A stretch of 64,000 nt of DNA from Bog-159 sp963818855 (GTDB lineage Bacteria > Acidobacteriota > Terriglobia > Bryobacterales > Bryobacteraceae), in NCBI GenBank assembly GCA_963818855.1, contig CAWFUH010000006.1:744001-808000 (forward strand). The letters are read 5' to 3'. A model generated the notes under the pieces. The model had not been told where the DNA came from. It did no database searches and saw only the letters and a list, made by a program, of their open reading frames with translations. Made by a program: the position numbers and the translations under genes. Shown in pieces: positions 9,045 to 17,885 of this stretch (position 1 is the first letter of the stretch; each line of letters begins with the position of its first letter).

Positions 9045-9752
9045 TTAGACCGCCCGCGCTTCTTTGACAAAGGCCTCATTAGCTGCGCGGAGCGCACCCC
9101 AGCAAGACCGTTAACTCGTCGATCTCCGTCCGCGTCGCGAGCAGCCCTTCGTGCAGGAAGTGTTGCAACACGATCCCCAGATCCCGCACGAGTCACCCCG
9201 GCATCGCGCGTCTGCATCGCCCAAGCTTTCAGATCATCTCCGGCGCAGATCACCGGCTTTCCGAGACAGCGCGTCAATATTCCGGAAATCTCGGCGCCCG
9301 TCAATGCCTGCGGACCACCAGCCAATACGTCTTGCCGGAGCGGCCCGGCTCAGTCAGGGCGACCTCGGCAGCTTCGGCGATGTCGCGCGCGTCCACGCGA
9401 TGTATGCCGACGCTACCCGAAGGCAGCGGATAGACGGCTGCGCGGATGGCGTCCAGCACGGCCAGGTCGTTCTGATAGAAATTGTTCGGCTGAGGATCGT
9501 GTGGGTCCACGCCGCTGGTCAGATGACCCCTCGATGGGAAGCTTTGAGCCGTCAGCGTGATGAACGCATAAGATAAACGATGCGCCGGATGCGCGCTGCA
9601 ACTGCCGCACCGCGTCGATTCCTTGCGCAGTCTCGTCGCGAGCGGGCGGCGTAGTCAGGAATAGCTCGTCGGCTCCCGCTTACGCCAGCAACGCATTGCT
9701 GACTACCAAACGTGGCGGTGCCGCGGCACACCTTTGCCCATACGGATATCAT
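9045..9752 (-). pseudogene. NmrA-like NAD(P)-binding reductase, multiply frameshifted
   Basis: Pieces of one NmrA/SDR-a5 protein occur in order in different minus-strand frames: ADELFLTTPPARDETAQGID near 9650, YQNDLAVLDAIRAAVYPLP, and IHRVDARDIAEAAEVALTE near 9370. Then come GGPQALTGAEISGILTRCLG and DDLKAWAMQTRDAG near 9250, VLQHFLHEGLLATRTEIDEL near 9130, and a tail ANEAFVKEARAV ending at 9045. A TAA interrupts the early part (near 9678) and at least three frameshifts separate the blocks. The family consists of NAD(P)-dependent sensors or quinone reductases. The gene is clearly dead. Confidence 0.75.
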
Positions 9753-9967
9753 GGATGTTCACAGTCTTGTCTACAAGTGCCTCAACAGTACGTCGCTAAG
9801 TCAAGGGGGCAAACACCGATCAAATTCCGGGAGGCTCGACGCAGTTGAAAGACCCCCAGGAAATAGTGCAATCGAGTACCCACGTGGGATTCCTGCATTT
9901 GTTCGGTCACATCCCTCCCTATTGAGCTTCATTGTGACAAGATGGATGAGGGACAAGGAACCATCAA

Positions 9968-10372
9968 ATGCCAACAGCTAAACTCACAAAGACCATCATA
10001 GAAGCCGCCATCGCCGGCTTTGAAGCACAAAAGAAAAGCATCGACGCCGAAATTGCTGAATTGCGCGCGATGTTGACTGGTAGTTCGGAAACCGTTGCCC
10101 AAGCCCCACCAAAGGGTAAGAGGCGGAAGTTCAGTGCCGCAGCCATAAAGCGAATGAGGGAAGCTCAAAAACTGCGCTGGGCGAAGATTAGGGGTGAGTC
10201 ATCCGCCGCGCCGAAGACGCCTTCCAATGTGGCCAAGCCGGAAGGTGGCATTACGCCGGCAGGCCGTAAGGCACTCAGTATCGCGATGAAGAAGCGCTGG
10301 GCAGCAAAGAAGACGGCCAGCGGACAATCTGCTCCTACTGCCAAAAAGGCTGCGCGCAAGAAGGCCGCGTAA
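9968..10372 (+). CDS. Small Lys/Ala-rich basic protein, possibly DNA-binding
   Basis: This 134-residue cytoplasmic protein has an N-terminal helical part (about 1-40, a potential coiled coil with AGFEAQKKSIDAEIAEL). Two related basic motifs follow, AAIKRMREAQKLRWAK near 58-73 and GRKALSIAMKKRWAAKK near 98-114, and then a histone-H1-like tail of Lys and Ala (AKKAARKKAA). The repeated (K/R)xRWA element and the tail suggest nucleic-acid binding, but no named domain is recognised with certainty. AAGGA lies about 8 bases before the ATG. Similar small proteins are common in Acidobacteria with unknown role. Confidence 0.7.
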   Translation: MPTAKLTKTIIEAAIAGFEAQKKSIDAEIAELRAMLTGSSETVAQAPPKGKRRKFSAAAIKRMREAQKLRWAKIRGESSAAPKTPSNVAKPEGGITPAGRKALSIAMKKRWAAKKTASGQSAPTAKKAARKKAA

Positions 10373-10629
10373 GACGCGACCGCCATCGCTTGTCGGCCTC
10401 TGATAGCGACTACGCCCAACGCTGGTACCGCGCACATCCGCGGTGTTTGCCCAGAACCGAAACGCATTACTCCAGCAAAACGCGGACCCACAATAGGCGT
10501 AGCCGGAGAAGTCCGGTAGGTGTGGACATTGGTTCCGCATTGCGCCACATCCCATTCCGTCTAGGGGCTGGCTGAGCCGCGGTCACCGGGAATGGAAGAA
10601 AATATTCCCATGCTGCGTCTTATTCGCTG

Positions 10630-11208
10630 GTGGTTCCTCTGAGTGATCGCGAGGTCGGCGCAGAGATCATCGAGTCTTGCCGCACGGGCGATCGGGACGC
10701 CTTTCGTGTGCTCTACGACTGCTATAAGGATCGTGTGTACTCCGTGGCGCTCTATTTTTTCCAAGGCGACGAGGCCATCGCCAGCGACATAACGCAGCAG
10801 GTCTTTCTAAAATTGTTCACCACCATCGGCCAGTTCAAAGGCAACGCGGCCTTTTCCACCTGGCTCTACCGCCTCGTGGTCAACGCTTGTCAGGACACGA
10901 TTCGGCGGCGCAAACCGCTAGTGAGTACCGGGTTGTACCGCTTGGAACGGCTGGCCGTCGCAGGCTCCCAGGAGGATGACTACGCGCGGGCGCAGATGAC
11001 ACGGTCCGTGCAAGCGGCCCTTTCCGCCTTGCCGCCTAAATTCCGTGTCGCCGTCTTACTGAGGTATTTCGACGATCTATCTTATGAGCAGATGGCGGCC
11101 GCCCTCAACTGCTCCATGGGAACTGTGGCGTCGCGCTTGAGCCGGGGGCACAAGATGCTGGCCGAACGTTTAAAGAGCCTGATCGGAACAAAGGGACAGC
11201 CATGTTGA
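10630..11208 (+). CDS. ECF (sigma-70 family) RNA polymerase sigma factor
   Basis: This protein of about 192 residues carries sigma region 2 near 10-80 (FRVLYDCYKDRVYSVALYF, then DITQQVFLKLF and FSTWLYRLVVNACQD) and region 4 near 125-180 (LSALPPKFRVAVLLRYFDDL and MAAALNCSMGTVASRLSRG). It directs RNA polymerase to a stress or envelope regulon. The GTG at 10630 is the start that gives a normal N-terminus; no better ATG is in frame. The last 7 bases overlap the FecR-type gene, so sigma and anti-sigma are translationally coupled. Confidence 0.93.
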   Translation: MVPLSDREVGAEIIESCRTGDRDAFRVLYDCYKDRVYSVALYFFQGDEAIASDITQQVFLKLFTTIGQFKGNAAFSTWLYRLVVNACQDTIRRRKPLVSTGLYRLERLAVAGSQEDDYARAQMTRSVQAALSALPPKFRVAVLLRYFDDLSYEQMAAALNCSMGTVASRLSRGHKMLAERLKSLIGTKGQPC

Positions 11209-12263
11209 GGAGACACGTTTCGCGTCAACTGGCTGCGCATATCGACGGTAAACTTGCCGCGATCCACATGCCGCGTGTAGAACTTCACTTAGCACGGTGC
11301 GAACGCTGCCGGACTGAGCGCGAAATGGTCCGGTTCGGCATGCTGTCTCTGGACCATCTTTCAAGTGTCCAGGCCCCCGATGGCATCTGGGTCTCTATTG
11401 AAGCAGCATTGTCTCAGCATCGCCGGCGCGAATCCCCGCCTTTGCGCTGGTGGCGTCTGGCATTTGCCTCGCTTGTGCTCGTAGCCGTCGCCGGCGCGAT
11501 GTACTGGAAGGTTGCCCGCCGGCCCCAGATGCAATGGGAAGTCGTGCAGATTCACGGCGCACCAGCCATCGGCACGAAACTGGTGCACGGCGCCGGGCGG
11601 ATTGGCGCAGGCGACTGGATCGAGACCGATTCGTCCTCAAGGGCCATCGTGAAGGTCGGTGCGATCGGCACCGTAGAACTCACGCCGAACACACGCCTGC
11701 TTGTGGAAACGGCGCGGCCGGGCGAAAACCGCCTGGCTCTCGCGCGAGGAGAAATCCGCGCGAATATCTCCGCCCCGCCCAGGCTCTTCTTCGTGGATAC
11801 TGCTTCCGGCACCGCCGTGGACCTCGGTTGCGAGTATTCGCTTAAGACCGACGAAGAGGGGTCAGGCGTGCTTCAGGTGACCCGGGGCTGGGTGTCGTTT
11901 CAATGGCGTGGCCTGGAGTCGCTGGTTCCGGCCGGCGCAAGTTGCCGGACGCTACCACAGACCGGTCCCGGCGTCCCCTGCTTCGATGACGCGCCGGAGG
12001 AGTTCAAAATTGCGTTGGAGAGCTTCGCCACAGATAAATCCGGAGGCGCTTCGCTGGATGTCATACTTGCCACAGCCCGCGCGCGCGATACGCTTACGCT
12101 ATGGCACCTCCTCGCGCGGGTGGACCTCCCCGACCGGGAGCGCATTTACGACCGCATGGCCGCCTTGACACCGGTGCCGGCCGGCGTCTTGCGCGAACAA
12201 GTGCTCAAGCTGGATGCCGATATTCTGGCCCGGTGGAAAGATGAACTGGCATGGACGTGGTGA
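11202..12263 (+). CDS. FecR-domain anti-sigma factor with zinc-finger N-terminus
   Basis: This 353-residue single-pass membrane protein starts with a cytoplasmic ZAS-type zinc finger (HLARCERCRTE, an H-x3-C-x2-C arrangement near 28-36). A TM helix follows near 86-101 (LAFASLVLVAVAGAMYW). The periplasmic FecR domain at about 115-225 contains IGAGDWIETDSSSRAIVKVG and LARGEIRAN. The C-terminal 110 residues are helical and unassigned. It should hold the overlapping ECF sigma factor at the membrane and release it on a periplasmic signal. Its stop is 56 bases before the next gene. Confidence 0.88.
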   Translation: MLRRHVSRQLAAHIDGKLAAIHMPRVELHLARCERCRTEREMVRFGMLSLDHLSSVQAPDGIWVSIEAALSQHRRRESPPLRWWRLAFASLVLVAVAGAMYWKVARRPQMQWEVVQIHGAPAIGTKLVHGAGRIGAGDWIETDSSSRAIVKVGAIGTVELTPNTRLLVETARPGENRLALARGEIRANISAPPRLFFVDTASGTAVDLGCEYSLKTDEEGSGVLQVTRGWVSFQWRGLESLVPAGASCRTLPQTGPGVPCFDDAPEEFKIALESFATDKSGGASLDVILATARARDTLTLWHLLARVDLPDRERIYDRMAALTPVPAGVLREQVLKLDADILARWKDELAWTW

Positions 12264-12319
12264 GCCGGGAAGAAAACTCGCGCCGGCGCGTCTAACAGTT
12301 CCGAAAGGAGATTTCCATT

Positions 12320-12790
12320 TTGCTTTCAATGTCGCTCTCAATGTTGCAACTGGGCGTCGCAGCCCTGGTCATCGCGGCGCCGGCCATGGGCGCAGGCTTT
12401 AGCTTCACCATCGGCAATCCGGTGGCATCCCAGGACTTCCACTTTAAAGCGGCGGTCTTTGTGTTTCGCACAGAAGGCTGCAGCGCGCCCGCGAAAGCGG
12501 AGATCTCCGCTACTGCCGAAGGTATTGTCAAGGGCGAGCGGCGGTCAATCGCACTTAGCGTTATGCCCGGAGGCAAGCCTGGCGTCTTCGGCATCTACCA
12601 GAGTTGGCCGGCGGAAGGCCAATGGCTCGTGGATCTGAAAGGCACGTGCTCCGACCTGAGCGCTGGTGCGATCGTCCCGATCGGCCCCAAAGGCTTAGTC
12701 CGAGAATCTGCCAAGTTCTTTTCAAGGCCGGCCACTGACAGCGAAATCGACTCGTCCTTAAAAGGACTTTCCAAAGGAGGGAGCAAATGA
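12320..12790 (+). CDS. Secreted protein of unknown function
   Basis: This 156-residue protein has a signal peptide (LQLGVAALVIAAPAMGAGF) and a small beta-rich domain with one pair of cysteines (EGCSAPAK and KGTCSDLS). AAAGGAG at 12304-12310 lies 9 bases before the TTG at 12320, so I take that as the start rather than the ATG at 12329. The stop overlaps the next gene by ATGA. Position behind an ECF sigma/FecR pair suggests it belongs to the regulon or senses its signal. No family is recognised. Confidence 0.72.
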   Translation: MLSMSLSMLQLGVAALVIAAPAMGAGFSFTIGNPVASQDFHFKAAVFVFRTEGCSAPAKAEISATAEGIVKGERRSIALSVMPGGKPGVFGIYQSWPAEGQWLVDLKGTCSDLSAGAIVPIGPKGLVRESAKFFSRPATDSEIDSSLKGLSKGGSK

Positions 12791-13971
12791 CATCCAACGC
12801 ACGCATAGCCCAGATGGTTTCGGTTCTGGTCATTTCGACCGCTGCGATTTTGAACTCCGCGGACCTCAGCACAAACCAGCCTGACGGACTCACGGTCCAC
12901 GAGTGGGGAACGTTCACGTCGGTGGCAGGGGAAGACGGTTCCGCCATCGAATGGAATCTGTTGGGCGGCAAAGATGACCTCCCCGGCTTTGTCTACAACC
13001 GTGGGACCTGTGTGAGTACTAAGTTCGGTCTCTCGGGCACGGTTCGCATGGAAACCCCCGTTCTGTACTTCTATAGCCCGGTGGGGTTGGATGCGCACGT
13101 GCGAGTCGTGTTCCCAAAGGGACTCATCACCGAGTGGTATCCGCATGGCGAATACCAGATCAATCAGCAGAGCGGGTCGGGCGGCTCCGGCACATCGTTG
13201 ACGCGCATGACTGGAGGCATCGAGTGGAGGGACGTGAAGATCGAGCCGAACACGGCTCCTTCTTTGCCGCTCGAAGACAAACCGAGCCGCTATTACGCGG
13301 CCCGCGCCACCGAGGCTGCTCCCATCACTGTCGGCAATCAGCACGAGAAATTCCTCTTTTATCGCGGAATAGGACACTTTGCCGTGCCTCTGTCCGCCGC
13401 CCTGACTTCTGGCGGAAACGTCGTGGTCACTAACCTCGGGTCCGATCCCTTTCCCGTGGTTATGCTCTTTGAGAATCGGGGAGGGCACTTGGGATATCGC
13501 AATGCGGGAACTCTCTCCGGGTCGATTACGCTTTCTCAGCCATCGCTCAATGGCAGTCTGCCCCAACTGCAACACGATCTGGAAAACGCGCTTACGGCGC
13601 AGGGGCTGTTTCCCAAGGAGGCCGCTGCCATGGTTGCAACCTGGCAGGATTCCTGGTTCGAGGAGGGCGCGCGCCTCATCTATATCGTTCCATCGCGCGC
13701 ACTGGACAGTCTTCTTCCACTCCAGGTCGATCCCCCACCGTCTCAAACGGCGCGCGTGTTCGTCGGGCGTATTGAGCTGATTACCTCCGAGACGAAGCGC
13801 ACCGTGGAACAGGCGATGGCGGCAAAGGATGATTCCGTGATTGCGCGCTACGGCCGGTTTCTGGACCCCATCCTGACACGCATTTCCGCTGAGAAGCCCG
13901 CAATTGCGGACCAGATCGAGCAGTTTCGCGCGCACGTGCAAAGCGCGTTTGTCGCCGCGCCATGCCGCTGA
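12787..13971 (+). CDS. Secreted protein of unknown function (VHEWGTFTSV family)
   Basis: This 394-residue exported protein has a signal peptide (MVSVLVISTAAILNSADLS). A very conserved-looking N-terminal motif, LTVHEWGTFTSVAGEDGSAI, begins near residue 35, followed by long beta-rich stretches and a helical C-terminus (RYGRFLDPILTRI). Proteins with this VHEWGTFT motif occur in Planctomycetes and Acidobacteria and have no assigned function as far as I know. The ATG overlaps the stop of the preceding secreted protein, so the two are co-translated, and both follow the ECF sigma/anti-sigma pair. Confidence 0.78.
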   Translation: MTSNARIAQMVSVLVISTAAILNSADLSTNQPDGLTVHEWGTFTSVAGEDGSAIEWNLLGGKDDLPGFVYNRGTCVSTKFGLSGTVRMETPVLYFYSPVGLDAHVRVVFPKGLITEWYPHGEYQINQQSGSGGSGTSLTRMTGGIEWRDVKIEPNTAPSLPLEDKPSRYYAARATEAAPITVGNQHEKFLFYRGIGHFAVPLSAALTSGGNVVVTNLGSDPFPVVMLFENRGGHLGYRNAGTLSGSITLSQPSLNGSLPQLQHDLENALTAQGLFPKEAAAMVATWQDSWFEEGARLIYIVPSRALDSLLPLQVDPPPSQTARVFVGRIELITSETKRTVEQAMAAKDDSVIARYGRFLDPILTRISAEKPAIADQIEQFRAHVQSAFVAAPCR

Positions 13972-13998
13972 ACCGAGTCAGAGTTGCCGGCTCGTTTC

Positions 13999-16698
13999 TT
14001 ATAGGTCCGCGTCGCCGAACAATGGCCGCCCCGCGAGGGACCAGCGGAAAGCCAAAGCCGCCATAACAGCCACGCTGAGCAGCGCAAACAATGACGTTCC
14101 CGCGTACCAGGCCGAAAAATCCGAGGTGATCGGAAACAGCAGCCACAACACGTAGACGAAGGACGATGCGATCAGCGCCACCAGGCCGAAGCGCACCATC
14201 ATGAATACCAGCAGAGCGGTTTCGAGGCCCCCAAACAGGGCGGACAGCGCCGGCGATGCCGGAGTAGCCAGCCAGTTCAATGCCATGTAGATCGCGACAA
14301 AAGCCGCCGCGGCCAGCCAGTCGCGACGCAGCACCACGCGCAGGATGAAGATCAGCACGAACCAGCCCAGCGCCTGCAGGACGCAGTTCGGAATCAATGT
14401 CAAGAAACCCGCCACCGCGCCGCTGACTCCCATTAGCGATCGCAACTGCACCGTCATGCCGGGCACTGCGCCCGATCCCACCAGCAAGTGCAGCTTCGCC
14501 ACCAGGGCCGCGGCCGTTCCGAAAGTCAGCCCTACCAGCACATCGCGGCCGACCAGCGGGTCGCGAACGCCGCCTGCCAGCAGCCGATTCCAACTGATCA
14601 TACTGTGCGGCCAGCGCCGCCGCGCGAACGGCTCCACGGCCATATATAAGACCCATACCGCCGCAGCCACCAGCAGCGCGTAACTGACCGCGCCGAAGAA
14701 TAGCACCAGTTCGCCAAAACCGGCTACATGGGAGCCGCCGAATACCCAGATCAACATATAGACACACGCCGTGAAGGCGGCCAAGCGCAAGGCTCCCCGT
14801 TGGTCGCCGCGCCCGCGCCGCGTATTATGACGGGCCATCAGCGCGGCCGCCACCAGAAGCAGCCCACTAACGAACAAGCCCGCAATGGCAAGCGCCATCA
14901 TGCTCGGGCCAGCCATGAACTTCTGCATGCGGGTCGGGCGAGTCCAGGGCCCGACGATCTGGAAATAGATGGGCTTCCCGCGCCACGCCGCGGCCTCTAC
15001 GCGCACCGGGTCGGCCCGCCCGCTATTCAAAACTCCGGTCCAGGCGGCGCGTGCATCGCAGATTCCCAACGGCGTCCACTGCGGTGTTGCGGGGGAATAC
15101 CGGGACATGTCCAGACCGGCCGCGTCGAACAATCTCTTCCAATCCGGCGATGGGACCTCGCCCGATGTCTTGTCAACCTGCGGCGGCACGGCGTCGAACT
15201 CCACCAGCCGGCCCTGCGGATCCAGTTTCACCAACACCATTCCCGAAACAATGAGCGGCGGATCGTCGTCATCTACCGTGCCCACCCCAAACGCCTCCGG
15301 CTGCAACGGGCGCGGGCTCTCGCGGTACCAAAATTTGATGGCCGGCGGTTGCGTGTTGCCTAGCCGGTCTTCCCAGCGGTTCAGCGATCTGTCCGTCCGG
15401 TCGACATACTGTAAGTAGTCGCGATCGTAGTCGAATCCGTGGGCCACGCCCATGGGCTTGGTGGCGTACCCCAACGTGCGCGCCAAGTCGCGGCTCTTCT
15501 CCACCAGCACGTCCGGCGGATGCTCCATCGCCACTTTGGAGATCAGCTCTACGCGCGGCCCGATCCACGTGATGGCCCCCAGGCCGGCGACGATGGCTGC
15601 CAGGCAAACCAGGCCGAGCACAGGCCGGATGCCCATTTGCTGACCTGCCGCTGCCACCACATCGGGCGACGGTGTTTCCCCCGCGGCCAGCGCCGCCGCC
15701 AGCGGATCGCCTCCCGGCAGCGCCGCAGCCACACTCAGCGCGCTCGCCGGACGCCGGCTGGGGTCCGCCGACAGACATCGTTGGATCACCAGCTCCACCG
15801 CCGGGTCCACATCCTTCACCACCGTCGTCAGGCTGGCGGGTTTGGATTGTTGCTGCAGGCGGATCATCTCGGCCAACGTGCCCGCTTCGTACGGCCGTTT
15901 TCCAGCGAACATCTCGTAGAGCACCAGGCCCAGCGAATAAATATCGCTGCGCGCGGTCACTTCGGTGCCTGCCAGTTGCTCCGGCGACATGTAGGCCGGG
16001 GTGCCCTCGCGTGCCTGGGCTTCGCGCAGTTCGCCGGTCACCGCCGCCAGTCCAAAATCCGTGATGAAGACGTGGCCTTGGCTATCGATCATGATGTTGG
16101 ATGGTTTCAGATCGCGATGTAGCACGCCTTTATCGTGCGCGGCGGCGAGGCCCGCGCAAATCCGCCTGGCGAACTCCAGCGCTTTGTCGGCGGGCAGACG
16201 GCCGATACGGCGCAACAGCGACCCCAGATCCTCGCCGTCGATGTACTCCATCGAAAGATAGGGTTGGCCGTCGGCTTCGCCGAGATCATACACGCGGCAA
16301 ACGTTGGGATGCGAGACTTGCCGTGCGATCCTCACTTCGTTGTGGAAGCGCGCCAGCATGCCCGCGTCGCGCGCCATGGCCGCGGGCAGGAACTTGAGCG
16401 CCACGGGCTGATCGAGCGTGAGGTCATTGGCGCGATAGACTTCACCCATGCCGCCCTTGCCCAGCAGTCCGATGATCTGATAGCGCGCGGCCACCAGCAC
16501 GCCCGCAGCGAAGCGGCCCTCGCTTGCTGAGACCCGCGCGGGAACGGCGGCGGCGCGGGACTGCCCCGAAATCGAATGCGGCGTGGACGCCACAGCCATT
16601 ACCGCCGTTTCGGAGCTATCCGCCACCGCTTTGCCGCACTCGGGACAGAAACGGCTCGTACCGGAAATCTCCGAGGCACAGGAAATACAGCGGATCAT
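13999..16698 (-). CDS. Membrane Ser/Thr protein kinase with zinc ribbon and large C-terminal sensor/TM region (kinase 1)
   Basis: This protein has 899 residues. Residues 4-22 form a zinc ribbon (CISC...CPEC). The Hanks-type kinase domain runs from about 75 to 330 and has the glycine loop GKGGMGEVYRA, lysine in VALKFLP, catalytic HRDLKPSNIMI, DFGLA and TPAYMSPEQLAGTEVTARSD. A TM helix near 358-380 leads to an extracytoplasmic domain of about 220 residues (WYRESPRPLQP, FDAVPPQVD, VRVEAAAWRGKP), then seven or so TM helices to the end. Kinase 2 at 57863 shares this whole C-terminal plan. The gene converges on the secreted-protein operon and is divergent from the duplicated membrane protein. The signal is unknown. 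Confidence 0.92.
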   Translation of the reverse strand: MIRCISCASEISGTSRFCPECGKAVADSSETAVMAVASTPHSISGQSRAAAVPARVSASEGRFAAGVLVAARYQIIGLLGKGGMGEVYRANDLTLDQPVALKFLPAAMARDAGMLARFHNEVRIARQVSHPNVCRVYDLGEADGQPYLSMEYIDGEDLGSLLRRIGRLPADKALEFARRICAGLAAAHDKGVLHRDLKPSNIMIDSQGHVFITDFGLAAVTGELREAQAREGTPAYMSPEQLAGTEVTARSDIYSLGLVLYEMFAGKRPYEAGTLAEMIRLQQQSKPASLTTVVKDVDPAVELVIQRCLSADPSRRPASALSVAAALPGGDPLAAALAAGETPSPDVVAAAGQQMGIRPVLGLVCLAAIVAGLGAITWIGPRVELISKVAMEHPPDVLVEKSRDLARTLGYATKPMGVAHGFDYDRDYLQYVDRTDRSLNRWEDRLGNTQPPAIKFWYRESPRPLQPEAFGVGTVDDDDPPLIVSGMVLVKLDPQGRLVEFDAVPPQVDKTSGEVPSPDWKRLFDAAGLDMSRYSPATPQWTPLGICDARAAWTGVLNSGRADPVRVEAAAWRGKPIYFQIVGPWTRPTRMQKFMAGPSMMALAIAGLFVSGLLLVAAALMARHNTRRGRGDQRGALRLAAFTACVYMLIWVFGGSHVAGFGELVLFFGAVSYALLVAAAVWVLYMAVEPFARRRWPHSMISWNRLLAGGVRDPLVGRDVLVGLTFGTAAALVAKLHLLVGSGAVPGMTVQLRSLMGVSGAVAGFLTLIPNCVLQALGWFVLIFILRVVLRRDWLAAAAFVAIYMALNWLATPASPALSALFGGLETALLVFMMVRFGLVALIASSFVYVLWLLFPITSDFSAWYAGTSLFALLSVAVMAALAFRWSLAGRPLFGDADL

Positions 16699-16810
16699 AC
16701 GGGGTATCTGTTACTGTACCATCCGCGGCGGGCCTGCCTGGGAGCAGTGGTCGACCGAATCGCCGGCCCCCAGGTGGCACGCGTGATTCCATGTGTTGCA
16801 TGATTTGAAG

Positions 16811-17794
16811 ATGAGTTCCGATGATCGCCGCAGTCTATTCGAGGCGTTCCTCGGAGATGGCAGACCACTCCTGTCCCTGACCGGCTTAGCCCTATTTGCC
16901 AGCGGCGGATTCGCGATCCTGCAATCATTGACGGGACACTTGCTTCCACACGATTCACATGCCCTCGGTATGGATGCCGAAGGACTGGCCCACGCCGCCA
17001 ATGCGCGGCTGGCCATGTTCATGTTTCACGACCGGGTGGCGTTTGGTGGGACCTTGCTCGCGATTGGAACGGCGTATTGGTGGTTGTCGGAATTCCCTTT
17101 ACGCGCCAGGCAGGCATGGGCCTGGTGGGCTTTCGCGGTATCCGGTTTTACTGGATTCGCGAGTTTCCTGGCGTACCTTGGCTACGGGTACCTGGACACC
17201 TGGCACGCGGTGGCGACGCTTCTTCTTCTCCCGGTCTTCCTTGCAGGACTCTTGCGTTCACGAAGTTGCATCGTGGGCCGGCTCCGCATTGACCAATCGT
17301 GGCGAACGGAGTTGCCTGTGGAGACGGGAATGGCCCGGCACGGCCGCCATGTTCTTCAGGCATGCGCCCTAGGATTGGTACTGGCGGGCGCGACCATCGT
17401 GGCCGTCGGCATGACCACCGTCTTTGTACCCCAAGACCTTACGTTCATTGGCATGACCCGGGCGAAGATCGGCGCCATCTCGCCTATGCTGATTCCGGTT
17501 ATCGCGCATGACCGTGCAGGCTTCGGCGGGGGGCTCCTTTCGTGCGGGCTATTGATCCTGATCATCACCCGTCACGCCCTCCTGACGCGCAGTTTTCTTG
17601 AGGTTACGGCCCTGATGGGGCTCTTCGGATTCGGCGCGGCGTTGGGCGTGCATGGCGTGATCGGCTATCTCGACTTCACGCATCTGGCACCGGCGTATGC
17701 CGGATTCCTGCTTTTCCTGGGCGGGCTGGCACTCTGTGCGCGCGCATACAGCCGTGCGCTTAAAGGAAAATCCGGCGCCGCCGCCGGCGGTTAA
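16811..17794 (+). CDS. Integral membrane protein with internal duplication
   Basis: This protein of about 327 residues has eight or so hydrophobic helices and no recognised catalytic domain. Two halves repeat the same order of motifs: FHDRVAFGGTLLAIG near 75 matches AHDRAGFGGGLLSCG near 230, and FASFLAYLGYGYLDTWH near 115 matches GAALGVHGVIGYLDFTH near 275. The conserved HDR-x-x-FGG element in a membrane loop may be functional. The start could be the GTG at 16793 or the ATG at 16811; neither has a good ribosome-binding site. It is divergent from kinase 1 and precedes the GH16-like/histidine-kinase operon. Confidence 0.75.
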   Translation: MSSDDRRSLFEAFLGDGRPLLSLTGLALFASGGFAILQSLTGHLLPHDSHALGMDAEGLAHAANARLAMFMFHDRVAFGGTLLAIGTAYWWLSEFPLRARQAWAWWAFAVSGFTGFASFLAYLGYGYLDTWHAVATLLLLPVFLAGLLRSRSCIVGRLRIDQSWRTELPVETGMARHGRHVLQACALGLVLAGATIVAVGMTTVFVPQDLTFIGMTRAKIGAISPMLIPVIAHDRAGFGGGLLSCGLLILIITRHALLTRSFLEVTALMGLFGFGAALGVHGVIGYLDFTHLAPAYAGFLLFLGGLALCARAYSRALKGKSGAAAGG

Positions 17795-17885
17795 ACCAGG
17801 TGCGGAAAAACTCCGCAACCACGGGACTCGCTTTGCGATCTACTACCTTAGCTGGAAAGATGCCAGCCGGGTGGGGAGTATCGCT

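Noticed and set aside
12595..13941. 448-codon minus-strand frame
   Set aside because: Lies opposite two secreted-protein genes that have signal peptides, ribosome-binding sites and coupled starts; its product has no family features.
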